DNA from: QHVT01 sp036387915 | GTDB taxonomy: Bacteria > Acidobacteriota > Thermoanaerobaculia > Gp7-AA8 | Reading direction: 5' to 3' | DNA: 5,045 nt | Assembly (NCBI GenBank): GCA_036387915.1 | Contig: DASVSV010000008.1 | Location: 1 to 5,045, forward strand | In this document: one piece after another, positions 5,011-5,045 of the stretch | Layout: every line of letters begins with the position of its first letter | How positions within the stretch are numbered: the first letter of the stretch is position 1 | The notes under the pieces: generated by a model | Told to the model about the DNA's origin: nothing | The model's input: only the letters and a program-made list of their open reading frames with translations | Database searches by the model: none | Program-made: the position numbers and the translations under genes

Positions 5011-5045
5011 TCCGCACGTGTAGCGGCGTACGGTCCAGCAGCGAA

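Overview
The window is a high-GC bacterial stretch (strong G/C preference at third codon positions in the real genes, clear Shine-Dalgarno sites before several starts). The gene content is a secreted parallel beta-helix protein, small secreted hypotheticals, and an exported alpha/beta hydrolase. Together with REP-like hairpin repeats, this fits a soil or environmental Gram-negative such as an Acidobacteriota member. That placement is inference; there is no rRNA or marker gene to fix it.

Layout. 1-308: no gene; a REP-like hairpin fragment at the left edge and a strong hairpin just past the end of the first gene. 309-916 (minus): an exported beta-helix protein whose last third is out of frame by one base; restoring one C in a CCCC run gives an intact 202-residue protein. 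917-1243: no convincing gene. 1244-2524 (minus): a 426-residue protein I do not recognise. 2525-2819: divergent intergenic region ending in a perfect 15-bp tandem duplication and a good ribosome binding site. 2820-3056 (plus): a small secreted ORF that runs into a repeat and stops there. 3019-3116 and 3839-3936: two direct copies (94/98 identical) of a hairpin-forming element with a T-tract, each followed by an extra partial piece of its own right end. Between them, 3303-3797 (plus): a P-loop ATPase/kinase-like protein. 4033-4953 (plus): an exported alpha/beta hydrolase with a recognisable Ser-Asp-His triad. 4955-5010: three consecutive palindromes after the hydrolase.

The genes do not form an obvious pathway or operon. 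The two minus-strand genes are 327 bp apart. The three plus-strand genes are separated by hairpin elements that look able to stop transcription, so each is probably its own unit. The most distinctive structure is the repeat-bracketed ATPase module of exactly 820 bp period, which looks like repeat-driven rearrangement rather than a new defence or metabolic system. No transposase, CRISPR array, tRNA or rRNA is visible.
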